Part shown: positions 42,080-53,100 of the stretch, in pieces
Layout: the number at the start of each line of letters is the position of its first letter
Numbering within the stretch: the first letter of the stretch is position 1
Virus record (IMG/VR): IMGVR_UViG_3300021964_012561
Location: 1 to 64,000 of that record
Direction: 5' to 3' (one strand)
Origin: a virus
Length of the DNA stretch: 64,000 nucleotides
The notes under the pieces: model-generated
Database searches by the model: none
Told to the model about the DNA's origin: nothing
What the model saw: the letters and a program-made list of their open reading frames with translations, nothing else
Program-made: the position numbers and the translations under genes

Positions 42080-45000
42080 ATGCCAAAAATAGTTAAAGTT
42101 AGAAATTATAGCCCGCCTAATCTTTTAGATAAGTTTTTCGTCAATGACATTCTACCTGCGTCAGGAGATAATTTAAGGGGTTTGCGAGGCTATAATTACA
42201 ATGCAGGCAATGATCTAAGATTATGGGTAAGATTTAAATCCGATGCACCTGACGAATTAGTAGATTATGATTCAAATAAAATTCCATCCAATGCGTACCA
42301 AGGAACAGCTAACACGCCTGCAGTTTTAGATGATGTTCTTAACTCCAGAATGCATCAAATGATTGTAGGAGGAAGTACATCTGCCTATGCAAGAATAACA
42401 TTTCCAGGATTAGATGGCAACAATAATCCTATAACTTTTGGCGGAGGCTCTGGCGCAGACCCGGATAGACCTTTTAGCATTGGCTTTTGGTATAAATATA
42501 GGCCGGACAAAAACACACCCAGGACTTTATTTGATAAAGGTAAACCAGGAACTGGTTACGAATATCGTGCAGATTTATTGTATACAGGGGACTTAATTTT
42601 TCGAATTTACGGCAACGGATCAATAACTGATTATGAAGAAGTTAAAGTTGAAAATAGCAATGTTATCGATCAAGAATGGCATCACCTAGTATTTACGTAT
42701 GATGGGACTGGTGGTCCAGCCTCAAATGCAGGTATGGAAATATACATCGACGGTGTTCAGCAGACAGTAGTTAGAGATGACGGAGGTTCATATGCATATA
42801 TGGATGGCGTGTCAGAAAGATTACACATCGGATCACAGGCCAGTGGAGGCAATATAGCTGATGGTAGCATTGCTGAATTTGCAATATGGGGTAAAGAACT
42901 TTCAATTGAAGAGATTAAGGCAATCTATTATTCTTCTCTAGAGGACTCTGTCGTTAAATCTGGTTACATTAGCTTACCACCTAGAGTAAGATTAAGAGAT
43001 GCGGATAATCGCTCAGGTTGCTATCCTACTAAACATAGAATGGGTGATAAGGATCGAAGCGGAAAGCAAAATATATTTTATGAAGACCTTCCAATAAAAT
43101 TTGGTTCATGTATTAAAGATGATTTTGAAAGTGTCATAACAGATGATCTAGGAAATGCACCTCTAGGTTCAGGTATTAATCGCCAAAAGTTAGATGAAAA
43201 TAAATGGGCTTTATCACGTCATATGTCGATACGGACAGACAAATATCAAGCTTCTGACGGTAGTACTGTAGAAGACAAGTGCTTAGTTTTCGCCGGCAGA
43301 GGTACGATAGAAGTAGGAGAAAATGTAAGATTCTTAAAGGTAAAAAATAAAATTACAAATCCGATAAGCATTGATTTTGATGTAATTCAAGGCCCATATA
43401 GCTTAGGAAATTATCTTCAAGTTGGAGGTCTTGACTTAGGACATGTAGTTCCGTTTGGAAGCCCCTTTTCACCATCTGCAGATAATTTATATAACGGTTT
43501 AAGAATTCAAGCAAGTACACATCCAAATTTTGGCTCTAATCCGACCGTCGACGTTGCATTTATTGATTTGGAACCTGATCAAAGAAATTTTTATGGTCAT
43601 GAAGGAACTGAATTTCCTGTACCTCGCAGAAAAAGAATTAGTTTAGACATGACAAGTTTTAAAACTTTTGAAGATGGATTTTATCTTCGCATAGCTCAAA
43701 AAAATTTTAACTTTGCAATTGCAAATTTTGCAATTTCCAAAATTTCTATTAGTTATGCTGATCAAACAATTAATTATCCGTTACTTTTAGATTATAATGA
43801 TCGCGCAGGAAGTAAAATTTCTAATAAATACATTGCAAACCCACACCAGAGTGGATCTTTGACTGGAACAGGAAGGTCAGTCAGCGGTATATCAGATGTT
43901 GCAAATCCATTTCAAGAGTTTACTCAAGCAATCTCACCATTTAATGAAACGCTTGTAATAGAAAATGAAAATTTTGGCTTTTTTAATACCGGTCTAGATC
44001 CAAACATTTATCCTGGTTTTCAGTCCCCAGCTCGCAGTAAAACAAAATTTACGGTTAACTTAAGCCCGGAAACACCAACAACCTTTGGTCATATAGACGA
44101 ATTAGGTGTTTTAAATCAAAATATAACAACGGATACCTCCGGAGCCGGTCAAAAATTAATGGTCTACTGGAATCAAAATCTTAAACGATGGGAAAAAATC
44201 GGTCAACCTTTGCACCACAATAATCTTAGAAATCCAACATTGTCTGATTTAAACAATACTGGATCAACATTAATGTTATCTCAATCTTGCTTAGGTTTTG
44301 GCCCTAATTTAGCTTCTTTTGGGACAAGAGGTAGTAGTGGAGAGACTAACTTTTATGATCGAGGATTATTAAGGCTTAGCAATAAAAAAACATCATTATT
44401 TAATTTTCCTCATGGGCCTCAATATAACGCAACAGGTAGTCAATTTATAAAAGCAAGTGACTTAGGAATTACAAAACCCTTTCTTTTAGAAAAATGTTCA
44501 ATTGAATTTGAATCAAAATTTGAACAATTTAGTAGTAAAGCATCATCTAATGATTTTGATCAACATAAACCTTTTAGATTAGCCGTAGCACCTGAAAACA
44601 CAGCCGGCTCAGCAATTACAACATTTGGTGCAAACTTAGTGACGCCTACTTTTTTTATGCTAAGACAATTTAAAGATAACTATACAAAACAAGTTTTAAT
44701 TAAAAACAGTGGGTGGAACGCACAACGAGTCATATCCGGATCTAGTTTTTCTATTCCTGGCAACTATAAAACAGGACAAAATGGAGATTCTGAAATTTAT
44801 GTTAATACAAATAGAGAATTAATAACATTTGGCCAAATGGGATTATTTACAACATCAAGCGCGCAATCTGACACTGCTGATAGAGACGCTGACGACTCTA
44901 GAGAAGATGAAAACGGTAACGAAATTTTAATAAGTGATTTTATAGACGCAGGATTATCATATGATTTAAATGTTAATGAAACTTTACCTGATACAAATCC

Positions 45001-46417
45001 TAGGCAATTAACCGGTAGTTTTGTTATGAATTTTAATACAAAATATTCTACAAAAACCATCGACAGCGTTATTAATGTAACACAATTTAATTTTAATGAA
45101 TTTTTAGGCAGCGCTAATAGAAGCACTGTTGTCATGGATTTGCCAAATGAAGCTGTTAGATCAAACGATGATCTTAAGGTAAGTAGAGCAATTGTTAATA
45201 ATTTAAACAGTTTTAGCGGTGAGCTGTCTCAAGCATTGCCAGACTCAACAAACACTTCAAACCCCCAGGTTGTAAAAAGGCATGCACCCTTGAGAGATGT
45301 AGAAAAAATCTCTCCTTATTTAATTTTACCAAATGATAATTTAATTTTGGGCTGGCAGTATCCGCCAATGAAAGATCCAGTTAATCATTCTGTGGGCAAT
45401 GATAGCAATAATAAAGGTAAATTCTCTATGACCCTTTTTGGTAGGGCCAAATTACACCTTTATGGTTCACAGGTTGTAGAAAACAAAGAATTTCACGAAA
45501 CCGTGAATCAAAACTTAACATCTTGTGCTGTTTATGAACATGTTATTGGAGATGAAAAGATTGTTGATCAATGGCAAGTTGCGTATCGAGGAGAATTGAC
45601 AGGAAGTTATTCAAGGCAACATACATATGCTGAAGCCGGATATACTACTTTGCATAACAAAGGCCTCTCATACGAATGGTGGGATACACCTCAATACTCG
45701 GCACTTGTTAAACAAACAGACCCACCTGCTTTTCGAATAGGCGCAGGATCATATAGTAATTTGGATACTTTTGACGGCTTTAATGAATCTATACCCAGTA
45801 TACTTCAAGCATATATAGATGCTTTGCAAGAAGAGATTGGAAGAGAAGTTGTTCGTATCGCAGCACAACAATATAAATCATGTTATACATCGATAAATTT
45901 TAGAGATCAAGATCGATTATTTGCTGACAAGCCAGGAGCCGGCGGCACAAATGTAAATACCGGAAAAGAAGATATCGTCTACTATTATGATGATAGTACT
46001 TATGGTACAACACAAAAATTAGGCTTTGGTAATGTTAGCGGTTATTCTGATATCGACAGACCTAGACCGGTTTATAGTTTTAATCGTGATCATTTCGGGT
46101 ATTATGCTGACATGTACAAACAAGGGCTTGATGGAAAATTTGTTCCTAAGGCACGTCAAGGCTTTACAACAGGGTTTGATATAGCAATTAACTCCCAATC
46201 TCCTGTTAAGATAAAATTTGTAAGTGGTACTGTATCAGAAGGGCCAAATCTTAGACTGTATACAGAAAAAGATGTTGATCTTTATTTGGATGAAAAGTTT
46301 TTTCAAAGTTCAAATTTAAGCACAGCTGCTACGAGTTCAATTCCGTTTATTGATGACAATACGCCTAGAAACAGATCTTACATTGAAACTGAATTTATAG
46401 CAGTACCACTTTTTTAA
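42080..46417 (+). CDS. Very large virion protein with N-terminal LamG domain
   Basis: A 1445-residue protein. A LamG/concanavalin jelly roll lies at about 45-285: FSIGFWYKYRPDK, EWHHLVFTYDGTGG, MEIYIDGVQQTVV and SIAEFAIWGKELSIEEIKAI are family-typical in sequence and order. The remaining 1,150 residues are beta-rich without recognised motifs. The C-terminal PFIDDNTPRNRSYIETEFIA probably closes a structural domain. It likely contacts glycans on the host surface from the baseplate. There is only a 2-base gap before it, and a 31-base gap follows. Confidence 0.7.
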   Translation: MPKIVKVRNYSPPNLLDKFFVNDILPASGDNLRGLRGYNYNAGNDLRLWVRFKSDAPDELVDYDSNKIPSNAYQGTANTPAVLDDVLNSRMHQMIVGGSTSAYARITFPGLDGNNNPITFGGGSGADPDRPFSIGFWYKYRPDKNTPRTLFDKGKPGTGYEYRADLLYTGDLIFRIYGNGSITDYEEVKVENSNVIDQEWHHLVFTYDGTGGPASNAGMEIYIDGVQQTVVRDDGGSYAYMDGVSERLHIGSQASGGNIADGSIAEFAIWGKELSIEEIKAIYYSSLEDSVVKSGYISLPPRVRLRDADNRSGCYPTKHRMGDKDRSGKQNIFYEDLPIKFGSCIKDDFESVITDDLGNAPLGSGINRQKLDENKWALSRHMSIRTDKYQASDGSTVEDKCLVFAGRGTIEVGENVRFLKVKNKITNPISIDFDVIQGPYSLGNYLQVGGLDLGHVVPFGSPFSPSADNLYNGLRIQASTHPNFGSNPTVDVAFIDLEPDQRNFYGHEGTEFPVPRRKRISLDMTSFKTFEDGFYLRIAQKNFNFAIANFAISKISISYADQTINYPLLLDYNDRAGSKISNKYIANPHQSGSLTGTGRSVSGISDVANPFQEFTQAISPFNETLVIENENFGFFNTGLDPNIYPGFQSPARSKTKFTVNLSPETPTTFGHIDELGVLNQNITTDTSGAGQKLMVYWNQNLKRWEKIGQPLHHNNLRNPTLSDLNNTGSTLMLSQSCLGFGPNLASFGTRGSSGETNFYDRGLLRLSNKKTSLFNFPHGPQYNATGSQFIKASDLGITKPFLLEKCSIEFESKFEQFSSKASSNDFDQHKPFRLAVAPENTAGSAITTFGANLVTPTFFMLRQFKDNYTKQVLIKNSGWNAQRVISGSSFSIPGNYKTGQNGDSEIYVNTNRELITFGQMGLFTTSSAQSDTADRDADDSREDENGNEILISDFIDAGLSYDLNVNETLPDTNPRQLTGSFVMNFNTKYSTKTIDSVINVTQFNFNEFLGSANRSTVVMDLPNEAVRSNDDLKVSRAIVNNLNSFSGELSQALPDSTNTSNPQVVKRHAPLRDVEKISPYLILPNDNLILGWQYPPMKDPVNHSVGNDSNNKGKFSMTLFGRAKLHLYGSQVVENKEFHETVNQNLTSCAVYEHVIGDEKIVDQWQVAYRGELTGSYSRQHTYAEAGYTTLHNKGLSYEWWDTPQYSALVKQTDPPAFRIGAGSYSNLDTFDGFNESIPSILQAYIDALQEEIGREVVRIAAQQYKSCYTSINFRDQDRLFADKPGAGGTNVNTGKEDIVYYYDDSTYGTTQKLGFGNVSGYSDIDRPRPVYSFNRDHFGYYADMYKQGLDGKFVPKARQGFTTGFDIAINSQSPVKIKFVSGTVSEGPNLRLYTEKDVDLYLDEKFFQSSNLSTAATSSIPFIDDNTPRNRSYIETEFIAVPLF

Positions 46418-46448
46418 CGAATAATTTTAAACCAAGATAAATAATAAT

Positions 46449-47492
46449 ATGGCAGGAATACTAGACAAAAAAACAAGATTTATTGACCTTATTGTAACTC
46501 AAGAAGGAAAAAGACAAATCGCAGCAGGAAAGTTAAGGGCTGAGTATGCATCAATAACTGACATGCACGCTTTTTATAAAAAAGGTTATACATATTCAGA
46601 TGTTACTGATCGTATTTACTTTGAAGCAATGGAACGACCTGAGCATTCGATAGTAATGGAAAAAGATGATAGTGGCAAGCTGTTTACATTTGATCATTCC
46701 CCAACCGGTTCAATAATTGGTAATGCTATCTTTGAAAAAGAAACTCAAGTTGCAACTGACTTGCATAAAGTAAAAATAGCAACCGGTTCTCAATTTGCAT
46801 CTTTAAGTGCTGAAATAGAAAAAACTTTCTTAAGGCATTTTCAGAAAAACTACTTTATCTCGTCCATGGACACTATCGGAGATCAAACTTTTGAGTTAAG
46901 TGATTATTTTTTAGAATATAAAATTACAAATGCAGTCCCATTTGAAAATGGTCCAAACCCTGAAGTAATTAATGTTAATAATGCTGAACCTTTTATGCTT
47001 GACTCAAAATTAGCACACCTTCCTAATTTTGAGTTTTTACCACCTGTTAATGAAGATGGTTCTGCATATGGTCAATATACAGATATAAGAAACACAACCT
47101 TAGAGTCTTGGGACAACATTAAAGAAAGACTAGGAAGAAAAGCATTTACTAATTTTTCTCAAGACATTAATGACAATGTCGATGTTAAAGTTGATACTTT
47201 TGGAGATTTTCATAGAAAAATACAAATGACTGATGCTCCTCCTAGGGCAAAAAAAGAATTCAAAACAATTACGTTTAATAAGACATCTAGAGATAATAAT
47301 TTACTAATTCAAGTTTTTCAAAAAAACAAAAACCTACTTCAAAAACTTGACATTGTAGACGCAGGAATTTTTATTGATGAAAACGACACAAATAACTTAT
47401 TTGAAAAACATGTTTTTTATGTAGGTAAAATTTATTTAGATGATTTTAATACGCCTACGTTTATTAATTTATTTACAATTGTCTTTGATTAG
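46449..47492 (+). CDS. Virion structural protein with N-terminal LDxxT...GR(R/Q) module
   Basis: A 347-residue protein. The N-terminus, ILDKKTRFIDLIVTQEGKRQI, resembles the protein at 56667 (FLDHSTNNIIVDAVLTDIGR), suggesting a shared attachment module. No enzyme motif is visible. The ATG lacks a recognisable Shine-Dalgarno: the preceding 25 bases are AT-rich with GATAAATA. It may be a baseplate or tail terminator-associated protein. The 31-base gap upstream is one of few in the virion module. Confidence 0.65.
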   Translation: MAGILDKKTRFIDLIVTQEGKRQIAAGKLRAEYASITDMHAFYKKGYTYSDVTDRIYFEAMERPEHSIVMEKDDSGKLFTFDHSPTGSIIGNAIFEKETQVATDLHKVKIATGSQFASLSAEIEKTFLRHFQKNYFISSMDTIGDQTFELSDYFLEYKITNAVPFENGPNPEVINVNNAEPFMLDSKLAHLPNFEFLPPVNEDGSAYGQYTDIRNTTLESWDNIKERLGRKAFTNFSQDINDNVDVKVDTFGDFHRKIQMTDAPPRAKKEFKTITFNKTSRDNNLLIQVFQKNKNLLQKLDIVDAGIFIDENDTNNLFEKHVFYVGKIYLDDFNTPTFINLFTIVFD

Positions 47493-47500
47493 GAAAACAA

Positions 47501-50164
47501 ATGAGAATTATTGAAGAGGCAAAGCCTGAAAGCAAAAAAATTTTTACTAACGTTAGGAATGTTCCACTTAAATCAAAATTGGTTAATATAACCACAGTTG
47601 ACAATGAAAAACTTTTTCATTATGATGTCTATTTAGAAATTAATAAAAGACAAGCTATACTGCAAAATTTAAAAAAAATTGAAATTAATCTCATAAGTGA
47701 CAAATCCAGCCTAAATAGGCAACGACCTAGTCTTTTTGACAATGTTGATACTAACAATACCAATGAGCTTAACTTGGTGGCAATTAATGCCGCAAGGATT
47801 AACTTCGACCAAGTTGCAAATATAAATTCAAATAATGAAATTTATAGTGTTGGTGAAATGTCTAGTGATGATGTATTTATAAACGAAAATCTAGGAAAGA
47901 TAACTTCTAACATGTTAACAAAACGGCCAGATAAAGAAACATTTGGATTTAAATCTAGGTTAGTCTTAAAGGAGCAACTAAATACAGGACGACCAAATTT
48001 AAAATTTAAAGATTACTTAACGCAACCTACAGTTAGTCAAAACAACGAAACAATTGAAAGAGATAAATTTAATTCAAACTATACAAGGTTTGTTAATAGC
48101 GGCATAGATCCAGCTACGATGTTGTCAAAGACTTTTGGAACAAATACAAATAGAGGTACATTAAGTAAATTTAGAGGAAGTTTTACTTCGTTTGTTTCTT
48201 CGCCAGCATCTGGAGTCAAGCAAAAGCTATATAGTTCGCTAACTAGCGGTATTGAGACAACAATCAATACAGAAGCTTCAAGTGTTGACTATGTATTAGA
48301 ATTAGAAACCCTTGCTAATATTGATGCGAAATTATCGCAGCGAATTGTATTGAGTGAAAGCTTGCTTCAAAACTATCCAACTGATGAAATTAGCATACTT
48401 TTTATTGCAAGGAATGATAAAAACGTCAAAATAGAATCAGGCACTGGCATAATAGAACACACCAAGGAAAAAGAAAAAATTAATTTTCCTAAGTTTGATT
48501 TTGAAGTTGAAGCAAATAGAACAACAACAGGTCAAAGTATACTTTCTATCAAAAACAACGAGTCATCACCTAGGCTATTTAATGTATATAGTAGACAACT
48601 TAATAATTACTTGCCTCAAGAATTAATACCGTTTGAAGAAAAAAGACTAGGTGTATTAGTTCAACCACGACAAAAAATTATTCTATTTAGAAAAGGAAAT
48701 TTTTTTAAGAAAAATCGTCCAGTCTTTTTTAGAGTCAACCCAGTCTTCGCAGAAAAAGAATACTCAAACTCTAAATTTGCCTCAATTACAACAGGAAGAA
48801 GATTAAGTAATTTAACATATGCCGGTATTTCTGCGATTATACAAAATGATCGAATTGCAATTCAGGTTAAAAATGTTTCTCAGGCAATAAAAAAAATAGA
48901 ACTGTATAGAAAAAATTTAACAAAAAAAGAAAGAAAATTTTTGCCCACACAATCAAAAGGTAGGTTAGGTAATAGTAATGAATTGTCTAGAAATAAGTTT
49001 AAATCTACTGCGTCTAACGATTTTAGCGCTATTTATAAATTTGTTGATGATGATGTTGAAGAATTTAATACTTATGAGTACAAAGCAGTTTTATATGATG
49101 AAAATGGTAATAAGTACATGTCATCATCAAGTGCAATCGAAAGATATTCAAAACCAACAGGTTATGTCAACATGACAGCTACGCAGTCTGGAACAGATAA
49201 TTCTTTTTCTGAATACAGGCAAATAACAATTAGCGGAAACGTTGAAAGAAAAGAAACAGATGCAGATAGGTTGTTTAAAGACTTATTTGGTAAATACTAT
49301 GACCTTTTCGAGGATGATCTTAAAGAAATCAAAGATTTGACTGGTATGTCTATTAATGTTTTGGTTGAAATGATTAACAGAGACAATTCTGAAATAACCA
49401 GATTAGGCGAATTATCAGTTGACAATGAAGGTAATTTTTCAAAAGAATTTTTAATTCCTAAAAAGCAATCATTAGCTATAAAGCTTATTCCTAGAGTTCT
49501 TCCTCCTGCTGATCTTCTTTCAAAATTAACAAAAAATTTAGAAAACTTGGCGCTAAAACAGCGCTTTGCACCTGTTAGCCCTAGCGCAAACGCTGCTTTT
49601 AAAACTAGATTACGCAATAGAAGCAGAGGTGCTGTGTCAGCTACTGGTGATAAATTTTCTTCTCGCATGTCTCGAACCAAAGGAAAAATAATTGATTCTA
49701 GAACAGATCTTAACAGAACAGATTTTGACTCATATTACGACGGAGACACTGGTGATGTTTTATATTTACTAATCGAGGGAGAATCTCCTTTTAATGTTAC
49801 AAATTTAGTCAATATTACGAACGCATCTATAGAATATTTAGAATTAAACAATGTTGATCAAGCAAATGACAACAATCAGAAAAGAGTTGGCATCAAAGAA
49901 GAATTTTATTTAGCAAATTTTAGTTTAAATAATGAAAGCGACAAATTAGATTTTTTACTAATGTCATTTGAAGAAAATGGAAATTTAAATTTCAGTGGTT
50001 TAGCATATGCGTCTAACAACACTTCACAAGTTAATTATGTTTACAAAACACCGTTACTTTACGGAAAAATTAGCTTTTTTGCTAGCCCAGTATTAAAAAA
50101 TGGTGAAACTTTGGCACCTATTTTAATTAAAACAATCTACAAAGATGATCAAGGAATCAAATGA
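47501..50164 (+). CDS. Large virion structural protein, unknown
   Basis: An 887-residue protein, basic and beta-rich. Around 430-560 a fibronectin-like segment appears (AGISAIIQNDRIAIQVKNVS, AIYKFVDDDVEEFNTYEYKA, VLYDENGNKYMSSSS), compatible with an Ig-like fold. No catalytic motif is recognised. Its stop overlaps the next ATG by 4 bases, so it is translationally coupled to the 1463-residue gene. It is probably a tail or baseplate component. Confidence 0.65.
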   Translation: MRIIEEAKPESKKIFTNVRNVPLKSKLVNITTVDNEKLFHYDVYLEINKRQAILQNLKKIEINLISDKSSLNRQRPSLFDNVDTNNTNELNLVAINAARINFDQVANINSNNEIYSVGEMSSDDVFINENLGKITSNMLTKRPDKETFGFKSRLVLKEQLNTGRPNLKFKDYLTQPTVSQNNETIERDKFNSNYTRFVNSGIDPATMLSKTFGTNTNRGTLSKFRGSFTSFVSSPASGVKQKLYSSLTSGIETTINTEASSVDYVLELETLANIDAKLSQRIVLSESLLQNYPTDEISILFIARNDKNVKIESGTGIIEHTKEKEKINFPKFDFEVEANRTTTGQSILSIKNNESSPRLFNVYSRQLNNYLPQELIPFEEKRLGVLVQPRQKIILFRKGNFFKKNRPVFFRVNPVFAEKEYSNSKFASITTGRRLSNLTYAGISAIIQNDRIAIQVKNVSQAIKKIELYRKNLTKKERKFLPTQSKGRLGNSNELSRNKFKSTASNDFSAIYKFVDDDVEEFNTYEYKAVLYDENGNKYMSSSSAIERYSKPTGYVNMTATQSGTDNSFSEYRQITISGNVERKETDADRLFKDLFGKYYDLFEDDLKEIKDLTGMSINVLVEMINRDNSEITRLGELSVDNEGNFSKEFLIPKKQSLAIKLIPRVLPPADLLSKLTKNLENLALKQRFAPVSPSANAAFKTRLRNRSRGAVSATGDKFSSRMSRTKGKIIDSRTDLNRTDFDSYYDGDTGDVLYLLIEGESPFNVTNLVNITNASIEYLELNNVDQANDNNQKRVGIKEEFYLANFSLNNESDKLDFLLMSFEENGNLNFSGLAYASNNTSQVNYVYKTPLLYGKISFFASPVLKNGETLAPILIKTIYKDDQGIK

Positions 50165-53100
50165 GTTTTAAAAGCTTTAAATCACCTTTTACTGTATACA
50201 ACAATCCGCTGCCTGATCCGTCACCTTTAACAGATAGCCCAGGAAACAGCCCCATACTTGTTTCTCGACCTCTTATAGTATCAGCAATCGCATTAACAAC
50301 AGAAAAAATTTCATCTGTTATAACTGTTGTTCCTGGAAGTAATGCAACAATTGAAGCAACAAAACATAAAGATACTTCTTCTTTTCATCAAAAACTATTT
50401 AAAAAAGGCATTAATGTTTTAAGGCCTGAGGTTTTACTTTCAAATGAGTTTTCTCCTATCGCTACTGGACGTCGTGTCGAAGAAAATCAAAATTCAATAA
50501 GTGTACAATACGGTAACAATACGTTTGTTGAGGTAACAAATACTGCAAGGCTTCTTGAATTGCATCAAGTATTAAAAGAAAATGCAATTAAATCTTCTGA
50601 AGCTTTAATTAAAAGATACGGTAAAATTGCATATGGGATTGGAGATGTAATTGCAAAAATGAGGACAGCAATGTCAGCACACGCCGATGATATATATGAC
50701 CAAAGTGTTACCAAAATGAGGCAAAACATAATCGATAGGGTTGTTGAAAATTCAAACAATATTGTTCGAACACAAATAGATCAACTTTCTGCTGATGCAA
50801 TTACACTAATAACTGACTATATTATTAATGATTTTATAGCAAAGGAATTAATTAAGTATACCGGTCAAATTTTTGATCACAAAGAAGAAATTGAAAGAGC
50901 TATTGAATTAAATAGGCCTGGCGCTTCGAACGTTAATGCAATTGAAATGATGGAGCAAGTAGGTAATCTTAATCTTAAAAATTTAATCGGAAATAGAAGG
51001 CTTAAAGCGTCAGTCGACAAGTCGACTAATTTTGAAAATATGCTTGACATGATAGGACAATTAAAATCTTATATAAACCTCGAAGACACTATAGATGATT
51101 TAGACAATGCAGAAATAGACCGACAAGAAGGCTTTGTTTATGGAACAAAAAAAGGAAGGCTTCAAGAATCATGCCGAATCTTAAAACAAATTAATTTTCC
51201 TGGTTGTTTTGGGGTCAATCAAAGAAAACTTAAAAGTGTAGTCGGAAATGAAAACAGGATGATTGGAAGTAATGTTCAAAACGCTTTTAACGCAACAGGA
51301 TTAGGAAATGGAGAAGCTGCAGCTGAATTAATAGCTGCACTATGTTTTGATCAAGTAATGGGAGCAACAAAGCTTGTTAAATCTTTATTAGACATTGATA
51401 ACATATTAGAAGACGGAAGAAAATTTGAAACAATTGAAGAGCTTTTTTCGAAAACTTTATTTGATTTTGACACAATACCTTCGCACATGAAAAGGCATGA
51501 ATTTTATTTTAGAACGAGAAAACAAAAAGGTGGCTCAATTGTAAAACATTTATTTGAAGAAAAGCAATCACCTTATGACGAAAAAACATACATTCCTTAT
51601 GAGACAAACAATACGATATCTGAAAAACTGTATGAAGAAAATAATTATTTTCCAGGAGAAGAAATATATTTTACATCAGCACTTAAAAGCAATGACACTA
51701 GTTTTGAAGAGCTAGAAAATTTTATAACTAAATTTAAAACTAAATGGGAAGATTTTTCTACACACTTAATTAAATCAGTAGGTCTAGACTTCGATTTTAC
51801 CGGTAAAGCATCGTCCCCAGATTTAAATACAATTGACCAACTTAACCCTATGAGTTACTTAAATTACTATTTAAATCTTCTAGCTGATGATTTAGAAGCT
51901 ACTTACATGCATGAAAACGTTGAAAGAAGAAAAAAAGGATTAGTTAGTTTAGCTATGCTCTTAAATAATGCAAGTAGTTTAAGCAGAACTGTTTCAAGTT
52001 ATAAGTCAGTTCTAATGAGTACTTTACTTTCAACTTCTGGCGCAGAGCTTTGGCAATCTGCAGACGAACCGGTTTGGGCATTTAAAGAAGACCAAACATT
52101 ATCTGATAAGGGTGAAGGTCTAGTCGGAACACTATACACAGAGGCAGAGGCACAAACAGAAAAAAGTTTTGTAAAAATACTTGAAGGTTTAGATATTGAC
52201 GATTATCCTAAATCTACCCGGGAGCATCCAGACGGAAGAGGGAATTACAATATAACTTTAACAGCGTCGGGTCTAAACCCTGAAGAAGGTGGCATAGGAA
52301 CTTTAGTACCCGGTAGTAAAATTCTCTTAGGGGATACTAATAATTATGTAGCGGGAGAAGATGATAGCACTTTTAAAAGATACTCATATGGTCAAGATGG
52401 TCTACTCGGTGGCACTATAGATAATGAACTTATGTCTACTTTAAACCTTGTTGATCAAGAAGACTGGCAAGGACCTTTAGCCATATTAGGGTTCCTCTTG
52501 ATCGTTGGCGTATTTGCAATTCCAGGTGTAGGCCCGGCTGTCGCAGCTGGGCTGGCAAAAATAGGTTTAGGCGGCCTTACTGCTGGTTACGTATCATCCA
52601 CCTTTGCAATCGGCGCCAGCGGTGCTATTGTGACCGCCGGCGGCACTTATATAGCAACCGGCTTATCTATAGGTGGCATCGCCATCCTTGCCGGCGGCGG
52701 CGCCGCTGCAAGCTATGCAATCGCAACTGCAGTTACGGAAGCATCTTATGAAACAGCAAAACCAGTGGGTGTAACGTTAACAGGCTCTTCTAATTATACC
52801 TTAGGGACAATAACAAATCAACCCGTTCAAATCAATGTTGAAGACAAAGAAAACCTTCCTATGCCTAATATTATGCCAGAAACGGTGTCTCATTTTAATT
52901 CTTACTTTTTTAAAAATAGACCAAGCGCAAGTCGACCAACAGGATTTTTAGAAATTGAACACCCGGGAGAATTTGGCCATGTTAAAAATTTCAGTGCTGT
53001 GCATCGTTCTTTTTTGATGCATTATTTCGCTGTTAAATTATTACAAAATACACAGAGGCTAAAGGTTTATATAAATACAGAGAAAAAATTTAAAATATCA

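Noticed and set aside
44797-45135. 112-codon open frame on the - strand
   Set aside because: Antisense shadow of the 1445-residue virion gene.
46436-46443. GATAAATA as a late promoter for the 46449 gene
   Set aside because: It ends only 5 bases before the ATG, leaving almost no leader; too weak to list as a site.
49297-49680. 127-codon open frame on the - strand
   Set aside because: Fully inside the 47501-50164 gene and explained by its codon pattern.
53070-53077. TATAAATA, a perfect T4 late promoter core
   Set aside because: Inside a coding region with no gene start nearby; expected by chance in AT-rich DNA. The same applies to 25020-25027.
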